The translations under genes were made by a program, and so were the position numbers. A model generated the notes under the pieces. That model did not search any database. It saw only the letters and a program-made list of their open reading frames with translations, and was not told where the DNA came from. Below are positions 38,173 through 47,929 of a stretch of DNA of 64,000 nt, in pieces (position 1 is the first letter of the stretch; the number at the start of each line of letters is the position of its first letter). Where the stretch lies: the NCBI RefSeq assembly GCF_900188185.1, contig NZ_FZPA01000001.1:682001-746000 (forward strand). The letters run 5' to 3'. This stretch comes from Sphingopyxis indica. GTDB lineage: Bacteria > Pseudomonadota > Alphaproteobacteria > Sphingomonadales > Sphingomonadaceae.

Positions 38173-39033
38173 ATGAACCGGATAAGCATCAGTCAGGCCT
38201 GGTCCTACACGACCAGCTTCTTTAACGGGCAGGGCGTCAACCACGCCATCGTCCTGATCGGGGTCGGCATCCTCGTGCCGCTGATTCTGCAATTGCTGCT
38301 CGGCGGCGGGGCGACCATGTTCGACCCCGCGAGCATGGCCGAAGGCGGCGGTGCAGCGGCGATCGCCGCGATGGGCGCGGGTGGCTTCCTGCTCAGCCTC
38401 GTCAACTATCTGCTCCAGACGGGCAGCTATTTCGCATCATGGCGGATCGGTTTGACGGGTGGCGGCGAGCCGGTCGGCACGGCAATCGGTTACGGCCTGA
38501 TCGCCGCGCTGCCGGTGTTCCTGCTCACGGTGGTCATCGTGCTCGTCCTCGGCATCATCGGTTTCCTCGTCTTCGGAAGCGCGATCATGTCGATGGCGTC
38601 GGGACAGCGGCCGAGCGATTCGGCGCTCGCCGGGCTGGGCCTTGCGCTCTTCCTGCTCGTGCCGCTGTTCCTTCTGTTTCTTGCGTGGGTCGCCGCGCGT
38701 TTCTGCTGCACCGGGCCGGCGATGGCCGACCAACGCAGCTATAATGTGCTGAGCGCCCTCGGCACCTCGTGGCGGATGACCGCGGCGTCGCAGTGGAAGA
38801 TTCTTGCCTATTTCATCCTGCTCGGGATCGCGATGTTCGTCGTCTTCATGATCCTCGGGATGATCGTCGGCGTTTCGGCCTTTGCCGGCGGGCTCCAGAG
38901 CACGGGGTCGATGTTCAGCCTGATCGTCGGGGCGATCATCATCAGCATCCCGCTCGCCTATCTGCAGGTCGGCGTGCCCGCGGGCATCTATCGTGCGCTC
39001 GGCGGGACGAGCACGAGCGAAGTATTCGCCTGA
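38173..39033 (+). CDS. Multi-helix membrane protein (second of a related pair)
   Basis: 286 aa, about six membrane helices, with GTSWRMTAASQWKILAYF matching in position the RTSWRLTDDNG segment of its upstream neighbour; AGGGGAG precedes the ATG at 38173. The shared layout suggests an old tandem duplication. No family function is recognised. Confidence 0.75.
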   Translation: MNRISISQAWSYTTSFFNGQGVNHAIVLIGVGILVPLILQLLLGGGATMFDPASMAEGGGAAAIAAMGAGGFLLSLVNYLLQTGSYFASWRIGLTGGGEPVGTAIGYGLIAALPVFLLTVVIVLVLGIIGFLVFGSAIMSMASGQRPSDSALAGLGLALFLLVPLFLLFLAWVAARFCCTGPAMADQRSYNVLSALGTSWRMTAASQWKILAYFILLGIAMFVVFMILGMIVGVSAFAGGLQSTGSMFSLIVGAIIISIPLAYLQVGVPAGIYRALGGTSTSEVFA

Positions 39034-39070
39034 ACGACCATGGACGAGGGGGCGCTGCGGCGCCTCCTCG

Positions 39071-39931
39071 TCACGCCCATTTTGCGAGCGGCGGCAGGCT
39101 CATCAGGATCGCGTCGATATTGCCGCCGGTCTTGAGCCCGAACAGCGTGCCGCGATCATAGACCAGATTGAATTCGGCATAGCGGCCGCGCCAGACGAGT
39201 TGTTCCTCACGCTCGGCCTCGGTGAAGGGCTGGTTCATCCGGCGCCGCACGATCTGGGGAAAGACGTCGAGGAAAGCCTCGCCGACCGCGCGGGTGAATT
39301 CGAAATTGCGGTCATATTCGGCATCGTCGCCGCATTCGAGATGGTCGTAGAAGATCCCGCCGACGCCGCGATGCACCCCGCGGTGCGGGATATAGAAATA
39401 GTCGTCGGCCCATTTGGCATAGCGTTCATAGACGTCGGGGCCAAAGGGCGCGCAGGCAGCGCGCAGCCGTGCGTGAAAGGCGTCGGTGTCTTCCCGATAG
39501 GGGATCGGCGGGTTGAGGTCGGCGCCGCCGCCGAACCAGCGCTTTTGCGTCACCAGGAAGCGGGTGTTCATATGCACCGCCGGCACATGCGGATTGGCCA
39601 TATGCGCGACGAGGCTGATCCCCGTGGCAAAGAAGCTCGGGTCCTCGTCCGCGCCGTGGATCGACTGCGCGAAGTCGGGGGCGAAGCGGCCGCCGACCGT
39701 CGAGACATTGACCCCGACCTTTTCGAAGACCTTGCCCGTCATCACCCCGCGCACGCCGCCGCCGCCTTCGCCAGGGGCAATTCCCTCGGCCTCGCGGTCC
39801 CATGGCGTATATTCGAAGGCCGCGTCGCTTCCCGCTTCGGCCTCGATCGCCTCGAACTCGGCGCAAATGCGGTCGCGGAGCGATTCGAACCAGTCGCGGG
39901 CCGCCTGCTGCTGGGGATCGAGCGAAATCAT
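39071..39931 (-). CDS. hemF: Oxygen-dependent coproporphyrinogen III oxidase
   Basis: 286 aa; decarboxylates coproporphyrinogen III in haem synthesis using oxygen. The family signature HMNTRF is present, as are WFGGGADLNPPIPY and FGLKTGGNIDAILMSLPP near the C-terminus. Its ATG overlaps the stop of trmL in ATGA. Haem supply fits the neighbouring cytochrome genes. Confidence 0.97.
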   Translation of the reverse strand: MISLDPQQQAARDWFESLRDRICAEFEAIEAEAGSDAAFEYTPWDREAEGIAPGEGGGGVRGVMTGKVFEKVGVNVSTVGGRFAPDFAQSIHGADEDPSFFATGISLVAHMANPHVPAVHMNTRFLVTQKRWFGGGADLNPPIPYREDTDAFHARLRAACAPFGPDVYERYAKWADDYFYIPHRGVHRGVGGIFYDHLECGDDAEYDRNFEFTRAVGEAFLDVFPQIVRRRMNQPFTEAEREEQLVWRGRYAEFNLVYDRGTLFGLKTGGNIDAILMSLPPLAKWA

Positions 39932-40386
39932 GATGCGAAACCTTTCGTCTGGCGAAGCGCCTCGGCGAGCGCGATGCCAGCCGCGACCGCGACGTTCAAG
40001 GAGCGAAAGCCGGGCTGCATCGGAATCGCGACCCGCGCGTCGGCCGCCGCATGGACATGCGCCGGCACGCCCGAGGATTCGGACCCGAACAATAGCATGT
40101 CATCGGGGGTGAAGGCGAAGGCGGGAAGGGGCGTGGCCCCCGCCGTCGTCAGCAGCACGATCCGCTTGCCTGCCGCCGCGCTCCACGCGCGAAACGCATC
40201 CCAGCCGGCGTGGCGCCGGACGTTGGCGCGCGCCGCATAATCCATTCCGGCGCGCTTCAGGGCGCCGTCGGAAAAGGGGAAGCCGCACGGTTCGACGATA
40301 TGCGCCGCAACCCCGAAGCAGGCGACGGTGCGCAGCGTCGTGCCGACATTGCCGGCGATATCGGGCTGGAAAAGCGCAAGGTCCAT
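39928..40386 (-). CDS. trmL: tRNA (cytidine(34)-2'-O)-methyltransferase
   Basis: 152-aa SpoU/SPOUT methyltransferase acting on the wobble base of leucine tRNAs. It begins MDLALFQPDIAGNVGTTLRT, the TrmL N-terminus, and the trefoil-knot SAM site is FGSESSGVP and IPMQPGFRSLNVAVAAGI. It is coupled to hemF. Divergent from petABC. Confidence 0.93.
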   Translation of the reverse strand: MDLALFQPDIAGNVGTTLRTVACFGVAAHIVEPCGFPFSDGALKRAGMDYAARANVRRHAGWDAFRAWSAAAGKRIVLLTTAGATPLPAFAFTPDDMLLFGSESSGVPAHVHAAADARVAIPMQPGFRSLNVAVAAGIALAEALRQTKGFAS

Positions 40387-40470
40387 CACGGCTCCATAGG
40401 ACGAGCCGCGGGTCAAATCGAGGGGCCGCCGATACGATCATCGCGCGGCAGGGCAAGCGGAAATTGTCTG

Positions 40471-40499
40471 TTGGCAAGCCCATTATGTGCGGCTATCAG
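40471..40499 (+). promoter_or_regulatory. Candidate promoter of petABC
   Basis: TTGGCA (40471-40476) and TATCAG (40494-40499) are spaced 17 nt, about 108 bp upstream of petA. Confidence 0.35.
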
Positions 40500-40606
40500 G
40501 CCCGCAATTCCCGGAGGGGCTGCCGGGAGAGGCGCATGTTCGTGCCTGCAACGGGGCGGTCCATTCCGGCGGAATTTTGTCAGTTCACCCATGCAAGGGC
40601 AGTCGA

Positions 40607-41164
40607 ATGGCCAGTGAAACCAATCTCAACGCCGGCATCGAAGAAGGCGTCCGGCGCCGGGATTTCATCAATATCGCCGCCGTCAGCTTCGCCGGGGTCG
40701 GCGCCGTCGCGGTGGTCCTGCCGCTGGTCAACCAGATGAACCCGTCGGCCGATGTGCTCGCGCTGTCGTCGACCGAGATCGACATTTCGGCCATCGAAAC
40801 GGGGCAGGCGATCAAGACGAGCTGGCGCAAGCAGCCGGTTTTCGTCCGCAACCTGACCGCAACCGAGATTGCGGCGGCGAACAAGGTGCCGCTCAGCGAA
40901 TTGCGCGACCCGCAGACGCTCGCCGAGCGCACCAAGGTGGGCAAGGAAAACTGGCTGATCACCCTCGGCGTCTGCACGCACCTTGGCTGCGTCCCGCTCG
41001 GTGCCGCCGAAGGCGAGCCGCGCGGCGATTTCGGCGGCTATTTCTGCCCGTGCCACGGGTCGCACTACGATACCGCGGCGCGCATCCGCAAAGGCCCGGC
41101 GCCGAAGAACCTCGTCGTGCCGCCCTATGAATTCACCAGCGACACCGCTGTAACGATCGGCTGA
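40607..41164 (+). CDS. petA: Ubiquinol-cytochrome c reductase Rieske iron-sulfur subunit
   Basis: 185 aa. The 2Fe-2S ligands lie in CTHLGC (123-128) and CPCHGSH (147-153). The N-terminal [21 protein letters not shown] is a Tat-type, uncleaved membrane anchor. It is the first gene of the bc1 complex operon, followed by petB after 14 nt. Confidence 0.97.
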   Translation: MASETNLNAGIEEGVRRRDFINIAAVSFAGVGAVAVVLPLVNQMNPSADVLALSSTEIDISAIETGQAIKTSWRKQPVFVRNLTATEIAAANKVPLSELRDPQTLAERTKVGKENWLITLGVCTHLGCVPLGAAEGEPRGDFGGYFCPCHGSHYDTAARIRKGPAPKNLVVPPYEFTSDTAVTIG

Positions 41165-41178
41165 GGAGCGAGATTGAG

Positions 41179-42462
41179 ATGAGCTTTCCCTGGGCCAAGC
41201 AATATGAACCCCAGCAGCCGCTGATGAAGTGGCTCGACGAGAAGCTGCCGCTGCCGCGCCTCGTCTATAATGCCGTCGGCGCGGGCTATCCGGTGCCGCG
41301 CAACCTCAACTATTTCTGGAACTTCGGCGTTCTTGCCGGGGCCGCGCTGGCGATTCAGATCATCACCGGTATCGTGCTCGCGATGCACTATGCCGCGAAT
41401 GCCGGCGTCGCTTTCAACTCGGTCGAGCATATCATGCGCGACGTCAACGCCGGCTGGTTCATCCGCTACGCGCACATGAACGGCGCGAGCATGTTCTTCA
41501 TCGTCGTCTATCTCCACATCTTCCGCGGCCTTTACTACGGTTCGTACAAGGCGCCGCGCGAGATGGTGTGGCTGCTCGGCGTCGTGATCTTCCTCCTGAT
41601 GATGGCGACCGCCTTCATGGGCTATGTGCTTCCCTGGGGTCAGATGAGCTTCTGGGGTGCGCAGGTGATCACCGGCTTCTTCTCGGCGATTCCGGTCGTC
41701 GGCGAGCCGATCCGCGTCTGGCTGCTCGGCGGCTTCGCGCCGGACAATGCCGCGCTCAACCGCTTCTTCTCGCTGCACTATCTGTTGCCCTTCGTGATCG
41801 CGGGCGTCGTGATCCTGCACATCTGGGCGCTGCACATTCCGGGGTCGAACAACCCGACGGGCATCGAGGTGAAGGACGAGCAGGACACGGTCCCGTTCCA
41901 CCCCTATTACACCGCGAAGGACGGCTTCGGGCTCGGCATCTTCCTGCTCATGTTCGTGCTGCTGACCTTCTTCAGCCCGAACCTGCTCGGTCATGCCGAC
42001 AATTATATTCCGGCGAACCCGCTCTCGACGCCGGCGCATATCGTCCCCGAATGGTATTTCTGGCCCTTCTACGCGATCCTGCGCGCCTTCACCTTCAACT
42101 TCCTGTGGATCGACGCAAAGCTGTGGGGCGTCATCGCGATGTTCGCCTCGATCGCGCTGCTGTTCTTCCTGCCGTGGCTCGACAGCTCGCCGGTCAAGTC
42201 GTCGACCTATCGCCCGCTGTACAAGAAGTTCTTCTGGGTGCTTGTGTTCGACGTGCTGCTGCTCGGTGTCTGCGGGAAAATGCCGGCGGAACAACCGTGG
42301 GTTGTCCTCAGCCAGATCGGCGCCGCCTATTATTTCGCCCACTTCCTGATCATTCTGCCGATCGTGTCGCGGATCGAACGTCCGGCGCCGATGCCGAACT
42401 CGATCACCGAAGCGGTTCTCGCAAAGCATGCCGACGACATGTCGGCGGCGGCAACGGCCTGA
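41179..42462 (+). CDS. petB: Cytochrome b of the bc1 complex
   Basis: 427 aa, about eight to nine membrane helices. Q-site motif [13 protein letters not shown] is present, as are the haem-b histidine pairs in the helices around [22 protein letters not shown] and [10 protein letters not shown]. It carries electrons between the two quinone sites. Co-transcribed with petA and petC. Confidence 0.97.
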   Translation: MSFPWAKQYEPQQPLMKWLDEKLPLPRLVYNAVGAGYPVPRNLNYFWNFGVLAGAALAIQIITGIVLAMHYAANAGVAFNSVEHIMRDVNAGWFIRYAHMNGASMFFIVVYLHIFRGLYYGSYKAPREMVWLLGVVIFLLMMATAFMGYVLPWGQMSFWGAQVITGFFSAIPVVGEPIRVWLLGGFAPDNAALNRFFSLHYLLPFVIAGVVILHIWALHIPGSNNPTGIEVKDEQDTVPFHPYYTAKDGFGLGIFLLMFVLLTFFSPNLLGHADNYIPANPLSTPAHIVPEWYFWPFYAILRAFTFNFLWIDAKLWGVIAMFASIALLFFLPWLDSSPVKSSTYRPLYKKFFWVLVFDVLLLGVCGKMPAEQPWVVLSQIGAAYYFAHFLIILPIVSRIERPAPMPNSITEAVLAKHADDMSAAATA

Positions 42463-42493
42463 GCGCCGGACTTTAATAGGAGCTGAAACAGCC

Positions 42494-43303
42494 ATGGTTC
42501 GTCCGCTCGGATTTCTCGTCGGCCTTGGTTTCATCGCGGCGCTGTTGTGCGCGATTTTCACCACGCCGCTTTCCAACGAGCCCAACGCCGCGCATGAGTT
42601 TCACAAGCACCCGCGCCACCTCGCCCTGTCGAGCGACGGGCTGTTCCCCCGCTGGGATTTGCAGAAGCTGCAGCGCGGGATGCAGGTGTACAAGGAGGTC
42701 TGCTCGGCCTGCCACAGCCTGAATCATGTCGCCTTCCGCGACATCGGCGAACTCGGCTATACCGAAGGCCAGGTTAAGAGCTTCGCCAAGGGCTTCCAGG
42801 TGCCGTCGGTCAATCCCGATACGGGCGAGCCGGCGACGCGCGATGGCCTGCCGTCGGATTATTTCCCGGCGCCCTATGCCAATGAAGTCGCGGCGCGCGC
42901 GGCGAACAACAATGCGCTGCCGCCCGACCTGTCGCTGATCACCAAGGCACGCGAAGGCGGCAAGGACTATGTCTATTCGCTGCTCACCGGCTTCCAGAAC
43001 CCGCCGGCGAATCTGCCGAAGGAACTGCAACCGGCGACGGGCCTACACTACAACCCCTATTTCGCGAATCTCAACCTCGCGATGGCGCCGCCGCTCAGCG
43101 ACGGCCAGGTCACCTATGCCGACGGCACCAAGGCGACGGTCGATCAGATGGCGAGCGACGTCACCGCCTTCCTCGTATGGACCGCCGAGCCGAAGCTGGT
43201 GAAGCGGGTGCAGGTGGGCTGGGCAGCGGCGCTGTTCCTCGTGATCTTCTGCGTCCTCGCCTATCTGTCGTACCGCAATATCTGGGCCGACAAGAAGCAT
43301 TGA
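42494..43303 (+). CDS. petC: Cytochrome c1
   Basis: 269 aa. An N-terminal signal/anchor, the haem-c motif CSACH (70-74), the axial Met in NLAMAPPL, and a C-terminal transmembrane anchor (about 240-262). It passes electrons from the Rieske protein to soluble cytochrome c. 31 nt after petB. Confidence 0.97.
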   Translation: MVRPLGFLVGLGFIAALLCAIFTTPLSNEPNAAHEFHKHPRHLALSSDGLFPRWDLQKLQRGMQVYKEVCSACHSLNHVAFRDIGELGYTEGQVKSFAKGFQVPSVNPDTGEPATRDGLPSDYFPAPYANEVAARAANNNALPPDLSLITKAREGGKDYVYSLLTGFQNPPANLPKELQPATGLHYNPYFANLNLAMAPPLSDGQVTYADGTKATVDQMASDVTAFLVWTAEPKLVKRVQVGWAAALFLVIFCVLAYLSYRNIWADKKH

Positions 43304-43327
43304 TGGGGTAAAGGGGCGGCTGGGCCG

Positions 43328-43882
43328 ATGATCGCGCTGCCGCCCCGTCCCGACCTCGATCTGGCGGCGCTCGTCCGCACCATCCCCGACTTTCCGAAAC
43401 CGGGAATCCGGTTCCGCGACATCACGACGTTGATCGGCGACGCTGAGGGCTTTTCCGAGAGCATCAGGCGCCTCACCGATCGTGCCGCGGTCTATCGCCC
43501 CGATCTGATCGTCGCGGTCGAAGCGCGCGGCTTTCTGTTCGGTGCCGCGATGGCGACCGCGATGGGGCTCGGCCTCGTCCCGGTGCGCAAGGCGGGCAAG
43601 CTGCCCGGCCTGACGATCGGCGTCGACTATGAACTCGAATATGGCGTGGACAGGCTCGAACTGCACGAAGGCGCGGTGGTCGCGGGGCACCGCGTCATCC
43701 TGATCGACGACCTGCTCGCGACCGGCGGCACGATTCTCGCCGCGGCGCAGCTGATGCGCAACGTCGGGGCGGAGGTCGCGGCGGCGATGTTCGTGATCGA
43801 CCTGCCCGACCTCGGTGGCTCAGCGCGGCTGCGCGATGCGGGGCTCGCCTGCGAGACGCTGATCGCGTTCGATGGGGATTAG
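43328..43882 (+). CDS. apt: Adenine phosphoribosyltransferase
   Basis: 184 aa; salvages adenine to AMP. The PRPP-binding loop is VILIDDLLATGGT and the family start is FPKPGIRFRDITTL. It lies 24 nt after petC on the same strand, so it may share the transcript although its role is unrelated. Confidence 0.96.
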   Translation: MIALPPRPDLDLAALVRTIPDFPKPGIRFRDITTLIGDAEGFSESIRRLTDRAAVYRPDLIVAVEARGFLFGAAMATAMGLGLVPVRKAGKLPGLTIGVDYELEYGVDRLELHEGAVVAGHRVILIDDLLATGGTILAAAQLMRNVGAEVAAAMFVIDLPDLGGSARLRDAGLACETLIAFDGD

Positions 43883-43929
43883 CGGTCGAGACGGCTGCTT
43901 CGGGGTGGGGAGCTGTCGTCCCCCATCTT

Positions 43930-44008
43930 CGTCATTCCCGCGAAAGCGGGAATCCAGGGCGTGCGTCGGCTGACCCCACACGGGATTCCCGCTTTCGCGG
44001 GAATGACA
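43930..44008. repeat. CGTCA-bounded palindromic repeat after apt
   Basis: CGTCATTCCCGCGAAAGCGG on the left and TTCCCGCTTTCGCGGGAATG on the right form inverted ends with a hairpin in each arm. Confidence 0.75.
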
Positions 44009-44087
44009 AGGCTATGATACAAAATGTCGCCGATCTATCGCAAGCCGACAAATTCGCCGCGAAGCGGCGGCCGCTTGCTTAGACAAG

Positions 44088-44114
44088 AAAAAAGCCCGCG
44101 CCGAAGCGCGGGCT
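44088..44114 (-). terminator. Intrinsic terminator of the DUF1134 gene
   Basis: Read on the minus strand: AGCCCGCG, loop of 6 nt, CGCGGGCT, then six T. It lies 28 bp past the DUF1134 stop. Confidence 0.85.
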
Positions 44115-44141
44115 CTCGCCCCCTTGGCAAGCACGCGGGGA

Positions 44142-44933
44142 TCAGAAGGGCAGCCAGCTCTGCTTCTTGCGGAACTTCATATAACCGACGTTGGCACCCA
44201 GCCGCGCGCCGACGCCGACGCGGATCGGGATCAGGACGATGTCGCCGCTGCGCAGGTAGCTCGCGTTGAATCCGCCGATCAGATAGGCCGCGCCCTCACC
44301 CGCGGGGAAGCGCTTGTAGAGATCCTCGCTGTCGAAGAGATTATAGACCAGGATGAAGGTGTTCCCCGCATTGGCGCCCGCGTCGAAGCCGATCGACGGT
44401 CCGGTCCAATAGGCGGGCATCTCGCCCTCGACCTTGTGATAGAGCGTGCCCGAGCCATAGCGCACGCCGATGCCGAGCGCGCCGCTCGCTTCGCGGCCGA
44501 CGATATAGGCGTTGGGCTCGCCCTGCTTCTTGAGGACGTCTTCGATCAGGCTTGCAAGCCCCTGCGCGCCCTTGCCGAACACTCCTTCGGCGGCGCCGAT
44601 CAGGTCGTCCTCCTTATAGGTCGTGCCCGGGTCGGCGGTCGTGGCGGCGGTCTGCGGATCGGTCCCGACCGTGGCGGTCGTTGCGGGTGGGTCGACCGGC
44701 GCGCCGGTGATCTGTTCGTCGCCCGTCGCGAGGTCGCCGTCATAGGAGGGAGTGCTGCTATCGGTCGAAGGATAGGCCGGCGGCGGGGGTGTCTGGTCGG
44801 GATTGTCAAGGTCCGAATCGATCACCGTATTCGGATCGACCTCGGTCATCTGCGCGGCGGCGGGGAGCGGCGACAGGGCAAGGCCGAGCGTCGCGAGCGC
44901 CATCGCGGCGAATTTGGTTAAGACTGGACGCAT
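44142..44933 (-). CDS. DUF1134 (EipA-like) envelope protein
   Basis: 263 aa with signal peptide (about 1-28, cut after PAAA), a low-complexity Pro/Thr/Asp linker (about 40-100) and a C-terminal DUF1134 domain (about 105-263) with GREASGALGIGVRYGSGTLY and GPSIGFDAGANAGNTF. Brucella and Caulobacter homologues (EipA) maintain the cell envelope. It is monocistronic, with its own terminator. Confidence 0.88.
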   Translation of the reverse strand: MRPVLTKFAAMALATLGLALSPLPAAAQMTEVDPNTVIDSDLDNPDQTPPPPAYPSTDSSTPSYDGDLATGDEQITGAPVDPPATTATVGTDPQTAATTADPGTTYKEDDLIGAAEGVFGKGAQGLASLIEDVLKKQGEPNAYIVGREASGALGIGVRYGSGTLYHKVEGEMPAYWTGPSIGFDAGANAGNTFILVYNLFDSEDLYKRFPAGEGAAYLIGGFNASYLRSGDIVLIPIRVGVGARLGANVGYMKFRKKQSWLPF

Positions 44934-45111
44934 GCATTCCCCCACTATTCCGGTGGCGCCGCCAAAAATCGTCGCGACGCGCGTTAATCATGACTCCTGC
45001 TGTGACTCGCGGGCAATGAACGGGCGATGACCCGAGTCGATTTTACGCCGGAACGAATCCCTTTTACCGCGAACGGCACGGCACGGCAGAAAAAAAGGAC
45101 AATATTGGGCG

Positions 45112-45140
45112 TTGCGGGCCGCCGCACTGCTGGCTATAGC
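45112..45140 (+). promoter_or_regulatory. Likely tRNA-Ser promoter
   Basis: TTGCGG (45112-45117) and TATAGC (45135-45140) are spaced 17 nt, placing the start about 36 nt before the tRNA. Confidence 0.6.
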
Positions 45141-45182
45141 GCCCGCTCAGGCCAACACTGTCGCCGACGCGGCGGGCCATGC

Positions 45183-45275
45183 GGAGACGTGGGTGAGTGG
45201 CTGAAACCAACGGTTTGCTAAACCGTCGTACTGGTAAATCCGGTACCGAGGGTTCGAATCCCTCCGTCTCCGCCA
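45183..45275 (+). tRNA. tRNA-Ser (GCT)
   Basis: A 93-nt class II tRNA. Acceptor GGAGACG pairs with CGTCTCC; anticodon GCT is at 45217-45219 in the loop of stem CGGTT/AACCG; a long variable arm and the T-loop GGTTCGAATCC follow. Discriminator G and CCA (45273-45275) are encoded. Confidence 0.97.
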
Positions 45276-45315
45276 CCTCCCTTTTTCGTTCTTTTTCGAT
45301 ACCACGGCTCGCCCC

Positions 45316-46038
45316 CTAACGCCGTTCGAGCCACCAGCGCTGGCGCCAGCCATATTGCGTGGCGATGGAGGTTCCCGCAGCGTTGGTCGCGGGGCGAAAG
45401 CGGAAGCGCTCTTCGATCAGGCGGCAGGTGGTCGCGTCGAGCGATGCGTCGCCGCTCGATCGCGTGATGCGGCAGCCCGTCGCGCGGCCCGTCGGCTGGA
45501 CGGTGAAGCGCACTTCGACCTCGCCACCGGATTTCGCGCGGCTCGCGGCTTTCGGATAATCGCTGTCCTCGATGCGGCCCCCGAGCAGGACGGGGCGCGT
45601 TCCACCGCCGCCCGTGCCATCGCCCGAACCACCCGATCCGGTGCCGTCGCCCCGCCCCCCGGCGGCCGAGCCGGGGCCGGGCGCCGGCGCCGCGCCCGCC
45701 GCGGGCTCGGTGCCTTTTCCCGGGCTCGGCGCCGCAGCGACCGGCGGCGGATCGGGAGGCCGAATCTTCGGTTCGGGCGCCGCGACTGGCGCCGCCTTTG
45801 CGACCTTTGCCGGCGGAGCGGCTTGGCCCGCGGCCTTGTCCGCTTTGGGCTCCGCGAGCGGCGGCGCTTCGGGCGGCGGCGCGGGGAGGGCAATCGCGGT
45901 GATGGCCTCGCTCGCCGTGCGCACCGCGCTGAGATCGAGACCGCTCGCCAGTCCCGCGCCGATCAGGGCGACCGCGGCCAGCGCAGCGCCGGCGGAGGCG
46001 GCCCGCTGCTGGCGCGAAAGCTGTCCGGTATAGACCAT
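45316..46038 (-). CDS. TonB-like energy-transducing protein
   Basis: 240 aa. One N-terminal membrane helix (about 14-34), a Pro/Ala-rich linker (50-110), a Gly-rich stretch (about 113-145) and a C-terminal TonB fold (about 155-240) with DYPKAASRAKSGGEVEVRF and the conserved Tyr-Trp end. TonB-type proteins power outer-membrane receptors. No exbB/exbD is adjacent, and the Gly-rich linker is unusual. Confidence 0.85.
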   Translation of the reverse strand: MVYTGQLSRQQRAASAGAALAAVALIGAGLASGLDLSAVRTASEAITAIALPAPPPEAPPLAEPKADKAAGQAAPPAKVAKAAPVAAPEPKIRPPDPPPVAAAPSPGKGTEPAAGAAPAPGPGSAAGGRGDGTGSGGSGDGTGGGGTRPVLLGGRIEDSDYPKAASRAKSGGEVEVRFTVQPTGRATGCRITRSSGDASLDATTCRLIEERFRFRPATNAAGTSIATQYGWRQRWWLERR

Positions 46039-46086
46039 GCGACCCTCTCCGGACGCGCCGCTTCCGCGCGCCCTCAGGCGGTCATC

Positions 46087-46953
46087 CTAAAGGAATTCGT
46101 CTAGCGTGGACATGAACCGGTCGAACTGGTCGTGGTGGAGCCAATGGCCGGCATTGTCGAACTCGATCACCTTCGCGGTGCTGAAATGCTCGATCCGGCC
46201 GTCCTTTTCGGGATTGGAGGCCCAGCTGTCGGCGCCGTAAAGGAGCAACGTCGGACAGATGATCGCCGACCACAGCGCTTCGATGTCGTTCTGCGGCAGG
46301 TCGAACACCGGCCAGACGTTCAGATAATTGTCGAACTTCCAGCTCCAGCTGCCGTCCTCGTTGCGGTTGATCCCCTGCACGGTCAGGTGGCGCGCCTGTT
46401 CGGGGGTCAGATAGGCATTCTCCGCCATCATCCGCGCGAGCGCATCGTCGAGCGTTGGATAGCGCTTCGGCATTCGGCCCGCCGCCTGGCGCTTGTCCTC
46501 GATCCATTTGCGGAAACGGTCGCCGACCGGGATCGCCGCGCGCTCCGCAATCACTTTCGGCGAGGGGCCGAGCCCTTCGATCGCGACGAGCTTTGCGACA
46601 TTTTCGGGATAAAGGCCCGTATAGCGCAATGCGATATTGCCACCGAGCGAGTGCGCAACGATCGTCACCGGCGCGAGGTCGAGCTGGTGGATCAGCTGCG
46701 CGAGGTCATAGACGAGCGTGTCCATGTCGTAATTGGCGTCGGGCGACCAGGCGCTGTCGCCGTGACCGCGCAGGTCGGGCGCGATGACATGATAGCGGTC
46801 CGCCAGCCTTTCGGCGACCCAGTCCCAGCTCCGGCAATGGTCGCGCCCGCCGTGGACGAGCAATAGCGGCGGCGCCTCTTCATTGCCCCAGTCGACATAA
46901 TGCAGCTTCAGCCGCTGCGAAATGAAGCTGTGCGAAGTGGGGCCTCTTGTCAT
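46087..46953 (-). CDS. Alpha/beta hydrolase
   Basis: 288 aa. Nucleophile Ser102 in AHSLGGN, oxyanion HGG (34-36), GHGDS (64-68) and catalytic His in DNAGHWLHHDQ. The pattern is that of epoxide-hydrolase/esterase-type serine hydrolases; the substrate is unknown. Divergent from the SDR at 47046. Confidence 0.88.
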   Translation of the reverse strand: MTRGPTSHSFISQRLKLHYVDWGNEEAPPLLLVHGGRDHCRSWDWVAERLADRYHVIAPDLRGHGDSAWSPDANYDMDTLVYDLAQLIHQLDLAPVTIVAHSLGGNIALRYTGLYPENVAKLVAIEGLGPSPKVIAERAAIPVGDRFRKWIEDKRQAAGRMPKRYPTLDDALARMMAENAYLTPEQARHLTVQGINRNEDGSWSWKFDNYLNVWPVFDLPQNDIEALWSAIICPTLLLYGADSWASNPEKDGRIEHFSTAKVIEFDNAGHWLHHDQFDRFMSTLDEFL

Positions 46954-47045
46954 CCTGTCGTCCTTGCTGTCTGTTTGGGTTTCAAAAGGCGACCGAAGTG
47001 CGATCCGTCAACCCCGGATCGCGCATGGGAAAGGGAGAGAAGGCG

Positions 47046-47837
47046 ATGTCGACGTTCCGGGACAATCTGCTCGAGGGCAAGACCGCCTTCGTCGCGGGGG
47101 GCACCAGCGGGATCAACCTCGGCATCGCGAAACGCTTTGCCGAGCTCGGCGCCAAGGTGGCGGTCGCCGGCCGCGACCCCGAAAAGGCGCAGCGCGCTGC
47201 CGCCGAGATCGGTGCGGGCGCGATCGGTCTCTCGGGCGATGTGCGCGATTATGACGCGATCCGCGGCGTGATGGAGGCCGTTGCCGACAGGCTGGGACCG
47301 ATGGACATCGTGATCTCGGGCGCGGCGGGCAATTTCCTCGCGCCGGTGCTCGGCATGTCGGCCAACGCCTTTCGCACCGTCGTCGATATCGACCTCAACG
47401 GCACCTTCAACGTGTTTCGCGGCTGCCACGACCTGCTCAACACGCCCGGCGCGTCGCTGATCGCCATCACCGCGGGACAGGCGGTCAACGCCTCGGCGTT
47501 GCAGGCGCACGCCTGCGCCGCGAAAGCCGGGATCAACCAGCTGATCCGCGTCCTCGCGCTCGAATGGGGACCCGATGTGCGGATCAACGGCATTTCGCCG
47601 GGTCCGATCGCCGACACCGAGGGCATGAAGCGCCTTGCCCCCGATGCGGCTTCGCGCGAGGCGCATTATGCACGCATCGCGATGAAGCGCTGGGGCAGGA
47701 TCGAGGAGGTCGCCGAATCGGCGGTGTTCCTCTGCTCGCCCGCCGCGAGCTACATCACCGGTACGATCCTCGATTGCGACGGCGGCAGCCAGGTGGGCGA
47801 CGCTTCGCGTATCGACCTTGCACGCGGCATGGCCTAG
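47046..47837 (+). CDS. SDR family protein resembling 2,4-dienoyl-CoA reductase
   Basis: 263 aa. Cofactor motif GGTSGINLGIA (18-28). The usual YxxxK is replaced: the helix reads QAHACAAKAGINQL, with Cys at the Tyr position and the Lys kept, as in the peroxisomal dienoyl-CoA reductase branch (DECR2). It likely reduces dienoyl-CoA intermediates during unsaturated fatty acid oxidation. GGGAGAGAAGG precedes the ATG. Confidence 0.85.
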   Translation: MSTFRDNLLEGKTAFVAGGTSGINLGIAKRFAELGAKVAVAGRDPEKAQRAAAEIGAGAIGLSGDVRDYDAIRGVMEAVADRLGPMDIVISGAAGNFLAPVLGMSANAFRTVVDIDLNGTFNVFRGCHDLLNTPGASLIAITAGQAVNASALQAHACAAKAGINQLIRVLALEWGPDVRINGISPGPIADTEGMKRLAPDAASREAHYARIAMKRWGRIEEVAESAVFLCSPAASYITGTILDCDGGSQVGDASRIDLARGMA

Positions 47838-47929
47838 GGCGGCGATCCTTTCCGGCAGAACAAGGGCTTGCGCGCCGGGGCGTCCTGCGTCCAAAGCGAC
47901 GCCGAACCGGAAAGGGGAGAGCGGCGCCC

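Noticed and set aside
45183..45275. Integration site at the tRNA-Ser gene
   Set aside because: No integrase, direct repeat of the tRNA end or foreign-looking genes next to it.
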